A stretch of DNA of 46,418 nt. Source: Caldilineales bacterium. Lineage in GTDB: Bacteria; Chloroflexota; Anaerolineae; J102. Shown here piece after piece: positions 33,546 through 42,485 of this stretch (positions are counted from its first letter, which is position 1; each line of letters begins with the position of its first letter). A model generated the notes under the pieces. It searched no databases. It had not been told where the DNA came from and saw only the letters and a list, made by a program, of their open reading frames with translations. The position numbers were made by a program, and so were the translations under genes. Location: the NCBI GenBank assembly GCA_019695115.1, contig JAIBAP010000049.1, forward strand, positions 1-46,418, in the 5' to 3' direction.

Positions 33546-34466
33546 ATGCTTCTCTACACCATCCGCCGCCTGCTGACCCTGATCCCCGTCCTCTTGGGTG
33601 TGTCGTTCCTGACCTTCGCCATCGCCCAGGTGACGCCGGGCGACCCGGCCGCGCTGGCGCTGGGCACCAACGCCACACCCGAGGCCATCGCCGCCCTGCG
33701 CCAGCAGCTCGGCCTGGACGACCCCTTCCTGGTGCAGTACGGCCGCTATGTCTGGAACGCCCTGCACGGCGACCTGGGCACCTCGATCCGGGGCCAGACG
33801 CCGGTGTTGCAAGAGATCTTGCAGCGGCTGCCCAGCACGGTCGAGTTGACGGTGGCGGCCATGCTGATCGCCATCGTCCTGGGGGTGGGCGCCGGCATCA
33901 TCGCCGCCACCACCCGCCATCGCTCGCTCGACGGCGCCACCATGGTCACCTCGCTGGTGGGCCTCTCCATCCCCAACTTCTGGCTGGCGATCCTCCTGAT
34001 CATCGTTTTCGGCGTCAACCTGAAGTGGATCTCCGTCACCGGCGGCGAGGGCCTGGCCGACCTGCTCCTGCCGGCCTTCGTGCTGGCCCTGGCACCGGCG
34101 GCGGTGCTGGCCCGGCTCACGCGTTCGAGCATCAAAGAGGTGGTGCGCGAGGATTATGTGCGCACGGCGCGGGCCAAAGGCCTGAGCCTGCGCCAGGTGA
34201 TCCGGGTGCACGTGGTGCGCAACTCGCTCATCCCGGTCATCACCGTCATCGGTCTGCAGACGGCGGCCCTGTTGGGCGGGGCGGTGTTCATCGAGGCCGT
34301 GTTCGCCCGGCCCGGCCTGGGCCGTTTTGCCGTCAACGCCATCGCCAACCGCGACTATCCGCAGGTGCAGGGCGTGGTGCTGTTTGCGGCGCTCGTGTAT
34401 GTTCTCGTCAATTTGGGCGTCGATCTCCTCTACGGCGTCCTCGACCCGCGCATCCGCTATGACTGA
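33546..34466 (+). CDS. peptide ABC transporter permease (DppB type)
   Basis: This 306-residue inner-membrane permease starts at MLLYTIRRLLTLIPVLLGVS, the typical DppB N-terminus. It has six membrane helices and the EAA-type loop around LTRSSIKEVVREDYVRTARAKGLS, which contacts the ATPases. The longer upstream frame is repeat sequence and was excluded. It forms the transporter with the next three genes and, in all likelihood, the lipoprotein at 24.5 kb. The gap to the next gene is 6 bp. Confidence 0.93.
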   Translation: MLLYTIRRLLTLIPVLLGVSFLTFAIAQVTPGDPAALALGTNATPEAIAALRQQLGLDDPFLVQYGRYVWNALHGDLGTSIRGQTPVLQEILQRLPSTVELTVAAMLIAIVLGVGAGIIAATTRHRSLDGATMVTSLVGLSIPNFWLAILLIIVFGVNLKWISVTGGEGLADLLLPAFVLALAPAAVLARLTRSSIKEVVREDYVRTARAKGLSLRQVIRVHVVRNSLIPVITVIGLQTAALLGGAVFIEAVFARPGLGRFAVNAIANRDYPQVQGVVLFAALVYVLVNLGVDLLYGVLDPRIRYD

Positions 34467-34472
34467 GGCCCT

Positions 34473-35366
34473 ATGAGCGCCATCGCCACGCCTGCCGTCT
34501 CCATCGCCGACCAGCCGGCCCGCAGCGAAAGCCTGTGGCGCACAGCCTGGCGCTCGCTGCGCCGCAATCCCGTGGGGATGTTCGGGCTGGTGGGCTTTCT
34601 GGCCCTGGTGGGGCTGGTGCTGCTGGCGCCGGCCCTGGCGCCGGCTGACCCCACGGCCATGGATTTCGAGCACATCCTCGAAGGCCCCAGCCATAGCCAT
34701 CTCTTTGGCACCGACGATCTGGGCCGCGACATCCTCAGCCGGGTGCTTTATGGCGGGCGCGAGTCGCTCAGCGTGGCCCTGCTGGCGGTGGCCGTGGCCG
34801 GCATCGGCGGTGTGGTCTTTGGCCTGATCAGCGGCTACTACGGCGGCGCCGTGGACAACACCATCATGCGGCTGGTCGATATCCTGCTGGCCTTCCCCGC
34901 CATCCTCCTGGCCCTGAGCATCGTGGCCGCGCTCGGCCCCAGCCTGGGCACGGTGTTGATCGCCCTGGGCCTGTCCTCGATCCCGGCCGTGATCCGTTTC
35001 GTGCGCGGCACGGTGTTGGCGGCCAAGAACAACGAATACGTGCTGGCCGCGCGCGTCTTGGGCGCCGGCGACGCCACCATCATGTTCACCCAGATCCTGC
35101 CCAACATCTTCGCCCCGCTCATCGTCTACAGCACCCTCGGCCTGGCCAGCGCCATCCTGGCCACCGCCGGCCTCAGCTACATCGGCCTGGGCGCGCAGCC
35201 GCCCTCGCCCGAATGGGGCGCCATGCTGAACGCCGGCCGCACCTACCTGCGCGACGCCTGGTGGATGTCGGTCTTCCCCGGCCTGGCCATCTTCTTCGCC
35301 GTGCTCTGCATCAACCTGCTGGGCGACGGCCTGCGCGATGCGCTCGACCCCAAGCTGCGCGTCTGA
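34473..35366 (+). CDS. peptide ABC transporter permease (DppC type)
   Basis: This is a 297-residue permease. After a short cytoplasmic N-terminus comes a DppC-type helix (MFGLVGFLALVGLVLLAPAL). The family block is HLFGTDDLGRDILSRVLYGG, with an EAA loop around VRGTVLAAKNNEYVLAARVLGAGD. The C-terminal GLSYIGLGAQPPSPEWGAML is highly typical. It pairs with the DppB-type permease to make the channel. Confidence 0.94.
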   Translation: MSAIATPAVSIADQPARSESLWRTAWRSLRRNPVGMFGLVGFLALVGLVLLAPALAPADPTAMDFEHILEGPSHSHLFGTDDLGRDILSRVLYGGRESLSVALLAVAVAGIGGVVFGLISGYYGGAVDNTIMRLVDILLAFPAILLALSIVAALGPSLGTVLIALGLSSIPAVIRFVRGTVLAAKNNEYVLAARVLGAGDATIMFTQILPNIFAPLIVYSTLGLASAILATAGLSYIGLGAQPPSPEWGAMLNAGRTYLRDAWWMSVFPGLAIFFAVLCINLLGDGLRDALDPKLRV

Positions 35367-35378
35367 GGAGCCGCCGCC

Positions 35379-36362
35379 ATGCCTACCCTGCTGGAAATCT
35401 GCAACCTGACGACCCAGTTCCACACCCGCGAGGGGGTGATCATGGCCGTCGCTGACGTCTCCTTCAGCCTGGAGGAGGGCGAGGTGGCGGCCATCGTGGG
35501 CGAGAGCGGCAGCGGCAAGAGCGTGACCATGCTCTCGGTCCTGCGCCTGATCCCAGAGCCGCCGGGCCGGATCAGCGCCGGGCAGGTATTGTTCAAGGGC
35601 CGCGACCTGGTGCAACTGCGCGAGGAGGAGATGGAGCGCGTGCGCGGGGCCGAGATCGCCATGATCTTCCAGGACCCGCTTTCGTCGCTGAACCCCACCC
35701 TCACCATCGGCTTTCAGATCGGCGAGGCGCTCAAGCTGCACCAGGGGATGAGCGACGAGCAGGCGCAGAGGCGGGCGGCCGAGCTATTGACGATGGTCGG
35801 CATCCCCAACGCCGGCGAGCGGCTGCAGGACTACCCACACCAGTTCTCCGGCGGCATGCGCCAGCGGGCGATGATCGCCATGGGGCTATCGTGCAACCCC
35901 CAACTGCTGATCGCCGATGAGCCGACCACGGCCCTCGATGTGACCATCCAGGCCCAGATCGTCGACCTGATCCAGCGCTTACAGGCCGAGATGGGGATGA
36001 CGGTCATCTGGATCACCCACGATCTGGGGGTGGTGGCGCGGCTGGCCGAGCGGGTCATCGTCATGTACGCCGGCGCCATCGTCGAGGATGCGCCGGTGGA
36101 CGAGCTCTTCGCTGCGCCCGGCCATCCCTACACCCTGGGCCTGCTGGCTTCGCTACCCCATCTGGATGCGGCCGACGATGCCCGCCTGGTTTCGATCCCC
36201 GGCCAGCCGCCGCACCTGGCCAACCTGCGGCCCGGCTGCCCCTTTGCCCCGCGCTGCGGCTACACCATGGACCGCTGCACCCGCGAGAAGCCGGCCCTGG
36301 AAATCGTGGCCCCGCGCCATCGTGTGGCCTGCTGGAAAGCCGCCTCACCGACCGGAGCGTGA
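35379..36362 (+). CDS. peptide ABC transporter ATP-binding protein (DppD type)
   Basis: This 327-residue ATPase has Walker A GESGSGKS, the Q-loop at [11 protein letters not shown], signature [15 protein letters not shown], Walker [13 protein letters not shown] and the H-loop at WITHDLGVV. The C-terminal oligopeptide-transporter extension carries the cysteine cluster near [14 protein letters not shown], which in this subfamily can hold an iron-sulfur cluster. Twelve bases separate it from the DppC-type gene and 4 bp from the next ATPase. Confidence 0.95.
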   Translation: MPTLLEICNLTTQFHTREGVIMAVADVSFSLEEGEVAAIVGESGSGKSVTMLSVLRLIPEPPGRISAGQVLFKGRDLVQLREEEMERVRGAEIAMIFQDPLSSLNPTLTIGFQIGEALKLHQGMSDEQAQRRAAELLTMVGIPNAGERLQDYPHQFSGGMRQRAMIAMGLSCNPQLLIADEPTTALDVTIQAQIVDLIQRLQAEMGMTVIWITHDLGVVARLAERVIVMYAGAIVEDAPVDELFAAPGHPYTLGLLASLPHLDAADDARLVSIPGQPPHLANLRPGCPFAPRCGYTMDRCTREKPALEIVAPRHRVACWKAASPTGA

Positions 36363-36366
36363 TGCC

Positions 36367-37368
36367 GTGACCGACAACCGACCACTTGATCCCAACGACC
36401 GGCCCTTGATCGAAGTCCGCAACCTGACCAAATACTTCCCCATCACCCGCGGCTTTTGGCAGCGCAAGGTGGGCGAGGTCAAGGCCGTGGACGGCCTCAG
36501 CTTCGAGATCCGGCAGGGCGAGACCCTGGGGCTGGTGGGCGAGAGCGGCTGCGGCAAATCGACCACCGGCCGCGCCATCCTGCGCTTGTACCCGCTCACC
36601 GCCGGCTCGGTCGCATTCGCTGGCATCGACCTCAGCGCGCTCAAACCGGCCCAACTGCGACCGCTGCGCCGGCGGATGCAGATGATCTTCCAGGACCCCT
36701 ACGCCTCGCTCAACCCGCGCATGACCGTGAGCGCCATCATCGCCGCGCCGCTGCGCATCCACCGCATCGGCAACGCCAGAGAGCGGCAAGCGCGCGTGCG
36801 CGAGCTGCTGGATCTGGTGGGGCTGAACCCCGGCTTCGCCAACCGCTTTCCGCACGAATTCTCCGGCGGCCAGCGCCAGCGCATCGGCATCGCCCGCGCC
36901 CTGGCCCTGAACCCGGAGTTCATCGTCTGCGACGAGCCGATCGCCGCCCTCGATGTCTCCATCCAGGCCCAGGTCGTCAACCTGCTGATGGATTTGCAGG
37001 CCCGGCTCGGCCTCACCTATCTGTTCATCGCCCACGACCTCAGCATGGTGCGCCACATCAGCAACAGGGTGGCGGTGATGTACCTGGGCAAGATCGTGGA
37101 GTTGACCGGCAGCCGCGAGATGGTCGCCGCCCCCTTGCATCCCTACACCCAGGCCTTGCTCTCGGCCGCGCCCATCCCCAACCCGCGCCTGGAGCGCAGC
37201 CGCCAGCGCATCGTGCTGCAAGGCGACCTGCCCAGCCCGGCCAACCCGCCGGCCGGCTGCAACTTCAGCACCCGCTGCCCGCTCGCCCAGGAGATCTGCG
37301 CTCGCGTCGAACCCGATTTCAAGTCGGTGACGCCCGGCCATGCCGTAGCCTGCCATCTGGTTTCGTGA
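36367..37368 (+). CDS. peptide ABC transporter ATP-binding protein (DppF type)
   Basis: I chose the GTG at 36367, directly after the preceding gene; the product is 333 residues beginning [20 protein letters not shown]. Walker A is GESGCGKS, the signature [15 protein letters not shown], Walker [13 protein letters not shown] and the H-loop FIAHDLSMV. The C-terminal extension again has the cysteine pattern ([14 protein letters not shown]). It completes the transporter as a heterodimer with the DppD-type ATPase. A long frame that starts earlier overlaps dppD and is a shadow. Confidence 0.94.
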   Translation: MTDNRPLDPNDRPLIEVRNLTKYFPITRGFWQRKVGEVKAVDGLSFEIRQGETLGLVGESGCGKSTTGRAILRLYPLTAGSVAFAGIDLSALKPAQLRPLRRRMQMIFQDPYASLNPRMTVSAIIAAPLRIHRIGNARERQARVRELLDLVGLNPGFANRFPHEFSGGQRQRIGIARALALNPEFIVCDEPIAALDVSIQAQVVNLLMDLQARLGLTYLFIAHDLSMVRHISNRVAVMYLGKIVELTGSREMVAAPLHPYTQALLSAAPIPNPRLERSRQRIVLQGDLPSPANPPAGCNFSTRCPLAQEICARVEPDFKSVTPGHAVACHLVS

Positions 37369-37388
37369 TCCTTTCCCAGGAGCCTGCC

Positions 37389-38435
37389 ATGTCCGCTGAT
37401 TACTTCCACCGCCTTCATGCCCAAACTCTCACCCGTTTCTGGGTGAACAACCCCTCGCCCGCCGAAACCGGCCTGGCCCTGGCCGCCGGCGCCATCAACT
37501 GCACCACCAACCCGGCCTTCTGCTCCAAGCTGCTGCAAAGCGACCCGACCTACCTGCGCGGCGCCATCGACGAGGTGGTGCAAGAAACCAAAGACCACGA
37601 CACGGCCGCCGCCCTCACCTACCGCCGGGTGGCCCAAGACCTGCTGGACGCCTTCCGGCCGCTGTACGACGGCAGCGGCGGGCAATGCGGCTTCGTCACC
37701 ATGCAGGATGACCCGCGCTGCGACCACGACGCCGAGGCCACCATCCAGGCCGCGCTGCGCAACCGCTGGCTCGGCCCCAACCTGATGGCCAAGATCCCGG
37801 TCATCGCCGGCGGCATCGAGGCCATCGAAGCCTGCGTCGAAGCCAACATCCCCATCTGCGCCACCGAGATCTTCGCCGTCGCCCAGGCCGTCGACATCTG
37901 CGAGCGTTACGAGGCGGCAGCCCGGCGCACCGGCAACCGCCCGCCTTTCTTCGTCACCCACATTTCCGGCATCTTCGACGAATACCTGGGCAAGGTGGCC
38001 CGGCGCCAGGGCATCGCCATCCGGCCGGAGGTGCTCGACCAGGCCGGCTGCGCCATCGCCCGCAAGCAATACCGGCTGCTGCGTGAGCGCGGCTACCCTG
38101 GCATCTTGCTCGGCGGCGGCGCCCGTGGTATACATCATTTCACCGAAATGGTTGGCGGCGCTGCGCACGTGACGATCAACTGGAGCACGGCCGAGGAGAT
38201 CATGCGGGATGGCATCGAGGTGGCCCCGCGCATGGACGCCGAAACCCCGCCGGAGGTGGTGGCCGAGCTGTGCGACACGTTCGCCGACTTCCGCCGCGCC
38301 TACGAGGAAGACGGCCTCTCGCTGCCAGAATACGCCGGTTTCGGCCCGGTGCAGCTGTTCCGCAACGCCTTCCTCAAGGGCTGGTATCTGCTGCTGGCCG
38401 AGGTCGCCTCCCGCCGCCACGCCCACGCTGTCTAG
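37389..38435 (+). CDS. transaldolase family protein
   Basis: This 348-residue TIM-barrel aldolase family protein has the family start TNPAFC at 40-45 and the Schiff-base lysine K135 in GPNLMAKIPVIAGG, followed by the strand PICATEIFAVAQAVD. Transaldolases move a dihydroxyacetone unit between sugar phosphates. The position at the end of a peptide catabolic series suggests a different aldol substrate. AGGAG precedes the ATG. It is longer than fructose-6-phosphate aldolases (about 220 residues) and shorter than bifunctional forms. The reaction here is not known. Confidence 0.82.
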   Translation: MSADYFHRLHAQTLTRFWVNNPSPAETGLALAAGAINCTTNPAFCSKLLQSDPTYLRGAIDEVVQETKDHDTAAALTYRRVAQDLLDAFRPLYDGSGGQCGFVTMQDDPRCDHDAEATIQAALRNRWLGPNLMAKIPVIAGGIEAIEACVEANIPICATEIFAVAQAVDICERYEAAARRTGNRPPFFVTHISGIFDEYLGKVARRQGIAIRPEVLDQAGCAIARKQYRLLRERGYPGILLGGGARGIHHFTEMVGGAAHVTINWSTAEEIMRDGIEVAPRMDAETPPEVVAELCDTFADFRRAYEEDGLSLPEYAGFGPVQLFRNAFLKGWYLLLAEVASRRHAHAV

Positions 38436-38476
38436 CGCCAGATGGCATCTTACCCTACGCCGCAGGAAAGACACCG

Positions 38477-39265
38477 ATGAATGACTTGATCCGCCTCACC
38501 CAGGACGGGGCCGTGGCCCAGCTCGTCCTCAACCGGCCCGAAAAACGCAACGCCATCAACCTGCCTCTGCTCGAAGACCTTGACGCCGCCCTGCGCCAGG
38601 TCGAGCGCATGGCCGGCCTGCGCACGCTGATCGTGCGCGGCGAGGGCAAAACCTTCTCGGCCGGCGTCGATCCGGCCCTTTTCGCCGCCCAGGCCGAGCG
38701 TTTTGGTCCCGATTGGCGGCTGCACAGCCGCGCCATCACGGCCGGGGCGCAGGCCATCTTCGGCCGGCTGGAGCGGCTGGAACTCCCCACCCTCTGCCTG
38801 ATCCACGGCCATTGCCTGGGCATGGCGCTGGAACTGGCCCTGGCCTGCGACATCCGCATCGCCGCCGAGGGCGCCATCCTGGGGCTGCCCGAGACGCGCA
38901 TCGGCCTCCTGCCCGATGTCGGCGGGACCACACGGCTGACCCGGCTGGTCGGCCCGGCGCGGGCCAAAGAGCTGATCTTCAGCGGCCGCCAGTTCGACGC
39001 TGCCCTGGCCGAGCGTTGGGGCATCGTCAACTACGTCACACCGCTCGACCAATTGGAGGCCAGGGCGATGGAGTTGGCGGCGGAAATCGGCCAGGCGGCG
39101 CCGCTGGCCGTGGGCATGGCCAAGCGGGTGATCGACGGGCTGAGCGACCTGGAGCGGGGCCAGCAGTTGGAGGCCTGGGCGCAGAGCCTGCTGTTCCAGA
39201 GCGAGGATTTTCAAGAGGCGATGGCGAGCTTCATGCAGCGCCCGCCGCACTTCAAAGGACGATGA
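38477..39265 (+). CDS. enoyl-CoA hydratase/isomerase family protein
   Basis: This 262-residue crotonase-fold enzyme has LNRPEKRNAIN at about 18-28 and the CoA-binding GKTFSAGVDPALF. The oxyanion-hole strand is GHCLGMALELALACD. Both acid/base glutamates of hydratases are present: E119 in the MALELALACD motif and E139 in LPETRIGLLPDVGGTTRL. It would hydrate or isomerise an acyl-CoA, perhaps the acyl-CoA released by BKACE. The stop overlaps the next gene's ATG by 4 nt. Confidence 0.9.
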   Translation: MNDLIRLTQDGAVAQLVLNRPEKRNAINLPLLEDLDAALRQVERMAGLRTLIVRGEGKTFSAGVDPALFAAQAERFGPDWRLHSRAITAGAQAIFGRLERLELPTLCLIHGHCLGMALELALACDIRIAAEGAILGLPETRIGLLPDVGGTTRLTRLVGPARAKELIFSGRQFDAALAERWGIVNYVTPLDQLEARAMELAAEIGQAAPLAVGMAKRVIDGLSDLERGQQLEAWAQSLLFQSEDFQEAMASFMQRPPHFKGR

Positions 39266-40809
39266 CCATGAGCGAAACGACGAAGGTTGATGTAGTGGTG
39301 ATCGGGGCCGGGTTGGGCGGCCTCAGCGCTGCCGCCTATCTGGCGCAGGCGGGCAAGCGCGTGTTGGTGCTCGAACATCATACGGTGCCGGGCGGCTATG
39401 CCCACGAGTTCCGCCGCGGGCGCTATCGCTTCGAGGTGTCGTTGCACAACCTGGACGGGGCCGGGCCGGGCGGCTGGGTCTACCGCTGCTTCCGGGAATT
39501 GGGCGTGTTCGACCGGGTGCGCTTCCACCGCCTGGATCCGCTGTATGCGGTCAAGTTCCCTGGCCGCGAGGTCGCCGCTCACGCCGACATCGGCGCCTAT
39601 GAGGAAGAATTGCTGCGCCAGTTCCCGCACGAGCGCGCCGGCATCCGCGGGCTGTTCGACGCCATGATACAGGTGCAGCGCGAGACGCGGCGCTTCACGG
39701 CTGACCGCGACCTGGGCCTGCGGCTATCGCGAGCCGAGGTTGCCAGCCACTACCCGGCCATGGTGGGCAGCATGACCCAAAGTTGGGGCGATTTCATGGC
39801 CCGCTATGTGAGCGACCCGCAGTTGCAGGGCGTGCTCTCGACGCTGTGCCCGTATTACGGCCTGCCGCCCTCGCAGCTCAGCGCCGGCGTCTTCGTCCTG
39901 GGCTGGGTCAGCTACCACCTGTTTGGCGGCTACTATCCCGAAGGTGGCAGCATGGCGGTGAGCCGGGCGTTGGAACGGGCCATCGTGCAGCGCGGTGGCG
40001 AGGTGCGCTACCGCCAGACCGTGTGTGGGATCGAGCTGCGCGACGGGCGGGCGGCAGCGGTGGAGACCGAGAAGGGGCTGCGGGTCGAGGCGGATGCGGT
40101 CATCAGCAACGCCAACCCCCGCGACACCCTGCTGCAGTTCGTGGGCCGCGAGCACTTGCCTCCTGACTATGTGGGCAAGATCGACGGCGACCGGGTCTCG
40201 GCCTCGAACCTGGTTGTCTACCTGGGCCTGGAGCGCGACCTGGTGGCCGAGGGCTGGCCGCACCACGAGCTTTTCCTTTGCGCAGGCTATGACGGCGAGG
40301 CATCGTACCGGGCGGCGCTGGAGGGGCGCTTCGAGCAAACGGACCTGGTGGTGGCATATTACAATCACGCCGACCCCACCTGCGCGCCGCCGGGCGGCAG
40401 CGTGCTCAGCATCACGGCTCTGGCGGCGTGGGACTATGCCGACCAGTGGGGCACGGGCGGGCGCCTGGATCACTACGGCAAAAACCCCGGCTATCTGGAA
40501 CTGAAGCAGGATGCCGGCGACAAGCTCATCGCCCGCGTCGAACGGCTGATCCCCGGCCTGCGCAGCGCCATCAAACACCTGGATGTGGCCACGCCGCTGA
40601 CCAACCACCGCTACAGCCTGAACCCGGCCGGGGCCATCTACGGCTCGGAGCAGACGGTGGAGAACATGTTCGGCGGCCGGCTGCGGGCCACGACCCCCAT
40701 CCCCAACCTGTTCCTGGCCGGGGCCTGGGTTGCGGGCGGCGGGCAGAGCGTGGCCGTGTTGTCGGGCCGGACGGCGGCGCAGTTGGCGCGAGCGTATTTG
40801 GGAGTCTGA
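39262..40809 (+). CDS. FAD-dependent oxidoreductase (phytoene desaturase / CrtI-like)
   Basis: The product is 515 residues from the overlapping ATG at 39262. The N-terminal Rossmann motif is VVIGAGLGGLSAAAYLAQAG, then LEHHTVPGGYAHEF. The second FAD segment is near the C-terminus (LFLAGAWVAGGGQSVAVLSG). The middle resembles carotenoid desaturases/isomerases and related NAD(P)/FAD proteins. No crtB or other carotenoid genes are nearby, so a redox step in the catabolic pathway (an unusual amine or acyl substrate) is at least as likely as carotenoid work. It is the last gene of the island. Confidence 0.85.
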   Translation: MTMSETTKVDVVVIGAGLGGLSAAAYLAQAGKRVLVLEHHTVPGGYAHEFRRGRYRFEVSLHNLDGAGPGGWVYRCFRELGVFDRVRFHRLDPLYAVKFPGREVAAHADIGAYEEELLRQFPHERAGIRGLFDAMIQVQRETRRFTADRDLGLRLSRAEVASHYPAMVGSMTQSWGDFMARYVSDPQLQGVLSTLCPYYGLPPSQLSAGVFVLGWVSYHLFGGYYPEGGSMAVSRALERAIVQRGGEVRYRQTVCGIELRDGRAAAVETEKGLRVEADAVISNANPRDTLLQFVGREHLPPDYVGKIDGDRVSASNLVVYLGLERDLVAEGWPHHELFLCAGYDGEASYRAALEGRFEQTDLVVAYYNHADPTCAPPGGSVLSITALAAWDYADQWGTGGRLDHYGKNPGYLELKQDAGDKLIARVERLIPGLRSAIKHLDVATPLTNHRYSLNPAGAIYGSEQTVENMFGGRLRATTPIPNLFLAGAWVAGGGQSVAVLSGRTAAQLARAYLGV

Positions 40810-40909
40810 GGCTTAAAACGCGAAGTGTGAGCACGCCGGTCAGGAGACCATCTCGAAGTACGGGCCTGCGCTTTGGTATGACGGCATCCCCCTACTTCCC
40901 CATCTGTTT

Positions 40910-41110
40910 TCAATGCAATCGTTGCTTTCCGGGGATACTGCCAGTTTCGCGCATGACCTCGATCAGGTCATGGGCAATGTCAGGCGCCAGCCGGATGACT
41001 TCTTCGGGCGTATCGGCCTGAATGATGAGCCCGGGGAGGTCGGGGCTTGTTCCCAAATAGGGGCCTTCGGGCAGGTGCTCGATGTCCAGGGTGATATTGT
41101 ATGTGGTCAT
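40910..41110 (-). CDS. HicB-like antitoxin without a HicA partner
   Basis: The start ATG at 41110 has GGAGG just upstream; the product is 66 residues. TYNITLDIEHLPEGPYLGTS followed by PDLPGLIIQADTPEEVIRLA is the HicB/DUF1902 partial RNase H-like fold. HicB antitoxins normally pair with the small dsRBD-type toxin HicA, but none is encoded on either side. No C-terminal DNA-binding domain is present. It may be a solitary remnant or a different regulator. It is convergent with the FAD oxidoreductase, with about 100 bp between the stops. Confidence 0.75.
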   Translation of the reverse strand: MTTYNITLDIEHLPEGPYLGTSPDLPGLIIQADTPEEVIRLAPDIAHDLIEVMRETGSIPGKQRLH

Positions 41111-41329
41111 TGCATTCCTCCGACCCGAATGATAGCACATATCTGCTTGGTTCTGGAGTCATCACAACGGCAGCCGGGCGCTGACCCGCGTCCCGCCCTC
41201 TGGCCGACGCTCGAGCCGGCAGGCCGGCGCCAGCCCCACCAGGCCAGGCGGTATGCGCCAGGGGAAGAGCGGCTGTCATCTCACACCTCACGCTTCACGT
41301 TTCACGGAACACGCAACACGGAACACGCC
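41111..41329. other. intergenic region with a short heptamer block
   Basis: No gene is supported. Heptamer blocks CACGCTT/CACGTTT and ACACGGA/ACACGCA lie at about 41277-41325, next to the DinB-like gene's stop. The promoter of the HicB-like gene must be here, but I see no clear boxes. Confidence 0.5.
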
Positions 41330-42451
41330 TCACCCCCCCATCGCCAACGCCTGTATCTGATGCATGTGGGTGGATTCGTGAGCGGCGAAGTAGCTGATCT
41401 GCTGGCGCAGGGTGACGACGCCGAACTCCTCATGCCGGCCGGTGCGCCACCAGGCGGCCAGGGGCAGGGCCTCCAGCCGGGCAAGCAGTTTTTCCCGGCC
41501 CGCGCGATAAGAGGCGAAGACCTCGCGCGCCGTGGGCGGCTTTTCGGTGGCCTGATTGGCCCACTCGAACACGGCCAGCGAAGCCAGTTCGGGATTGTCG
41601 TGATCCAGGATGAGCGTCATGCGGTGGTCGAGCACGCCCTGGGCGTCGCGCAGATGCCCCAGCGCCTGCTGCACCGACCAGCCTCCTGCCTCCGGCTTGC
41701 GGTCGAGGATGGCGTCGTCCACGCCTTCGATCACAGCGGCGATAGCTTGCGGCGTCTGGCGGAGGCGGGCGATGGCGGCGAACGGCTCCAGGTCGTTCAG
41801 CCAGTAGACGGGCGGGAACTGCTGGAAGGTTTCGGGCCAGGCGCCACATCTGGGACAGGGGGCGGCGGGTTGGAGTAGGGTGACAAAGCCGCAGGTGCGG
41901 CAGACCCAGGGGTTGGGCGTCTCGTCGATGTGGGTAAGGCGGCCGGCGGCCAAAGCGCTTGCGCCCACGGCCAGCGCCGCGGCCAGATCGTCGCCCACGC
42001 CCAACTGCTGGGCGGAGTCGGCGGCGCCGGCGACGGCGGCAGAGAGGCGCTCTTTGTCGGTAGGGAGGTCCTGCGGACGGCCGGCCTGCCGGGCCAGGGC
42101 GTCGGCGGCGGCGCGGGCCAGTTTGGCGATGTTGTATTGGCCTTCGGTTTCCAGCCGGGCGGCCAGGGCGACGAGGTCGATCAGGGTGGCGGCCCAGTCA
42201 GGGCGGGGTGAGGTCATGGGTGGGGTCTCCGGTGAGGCTGGTTCATGAGTTTGAGTATCAGTGTCTTGCCATTCACCTTTCACAAGTTGACGACGCCAGT
42301 AGTCAGCGCGATGTTGCCAGGCCAGTTCTTCGGCATCGGGTTCATCGGCATAAGCGGCATTGATTTGCGCTAACAGCAGGCGGTCTTGCCGGCGGCGAAG
42401 GTGATTTTTCAAGACGACAAGTAGACGACAATGCGATAGCTTCACATCCAT
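41330..42451 (-). CDS. DinB-like protein with zinc-ribbon and antitoxin-like N-terminal extension
   Basis: The frame from ATG 42451 gives 373 residues. The C-terminal half (about 225-373) is a DinB/DUF664-like four-helix bundle (WSVQQALGHLRDAQGVLDHR; histidine AAHESTHMHQIQAL). A rubredoxin-like zinc ribbon precedes it (CRTCGFVTLLQPAAPCPRCG, 189-208). Residues about 84-170 form a helical domain that starts at a second ATG (42217, MTSPRPDWAA), the more likely original start. The first 78 residues look like a MazE/type II antitoxin tail (LLLAQINAAYADEPDAEELA then LVKGEW), fused in frame with no intervening stop. The function is unknown; DinB proteins often bind metal and thiol cofactors. Confidence 0.6.
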   Translation of the reverse strand: MDVKLSHCRLLVVLKNHLRRRQDRLLLAQINAAYADEPDAEELAWQHRADYWRRQLVKGEWQDTDTQTHEPASPETPPMTSPRPDWAATLIDLVALAARLETEGQYNIAKLARAAADALARQAGRPQDLPTDKERLSAAVAGAADSAQQLGVGDDLAAALAVGASALAAGRLTHIDETPNPWVCRTCGFVTLLQPAAPCPRCGAWPETFQQFPPVYWLNDLEPFAAIARLRQTPQAIAAVIEGVDDAILDRKPEAGGWSVQQALGHLRDAQGVLDHRMTLILDHDNPELASLAVFEWANQATEKPPTAREVFASYRAGREKLLARLEALPLAAWWRTGRHEEFGVVTLRQQISYFAAHESTHMHQIQALAMGG

Positions 42452-42485
42452 AAGGAGGCAAGGGTTTCGGTCGGCAGACAGCGGC

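Noticed and set aside
41162-41276. Short minus-strand peptide ending GGTRVSARLPL, like the end of a histidine kinase
   Set aside because: Only about 36 codons are open, a stop directly precedes it, and the similarity is too weak to call a pseudogene.
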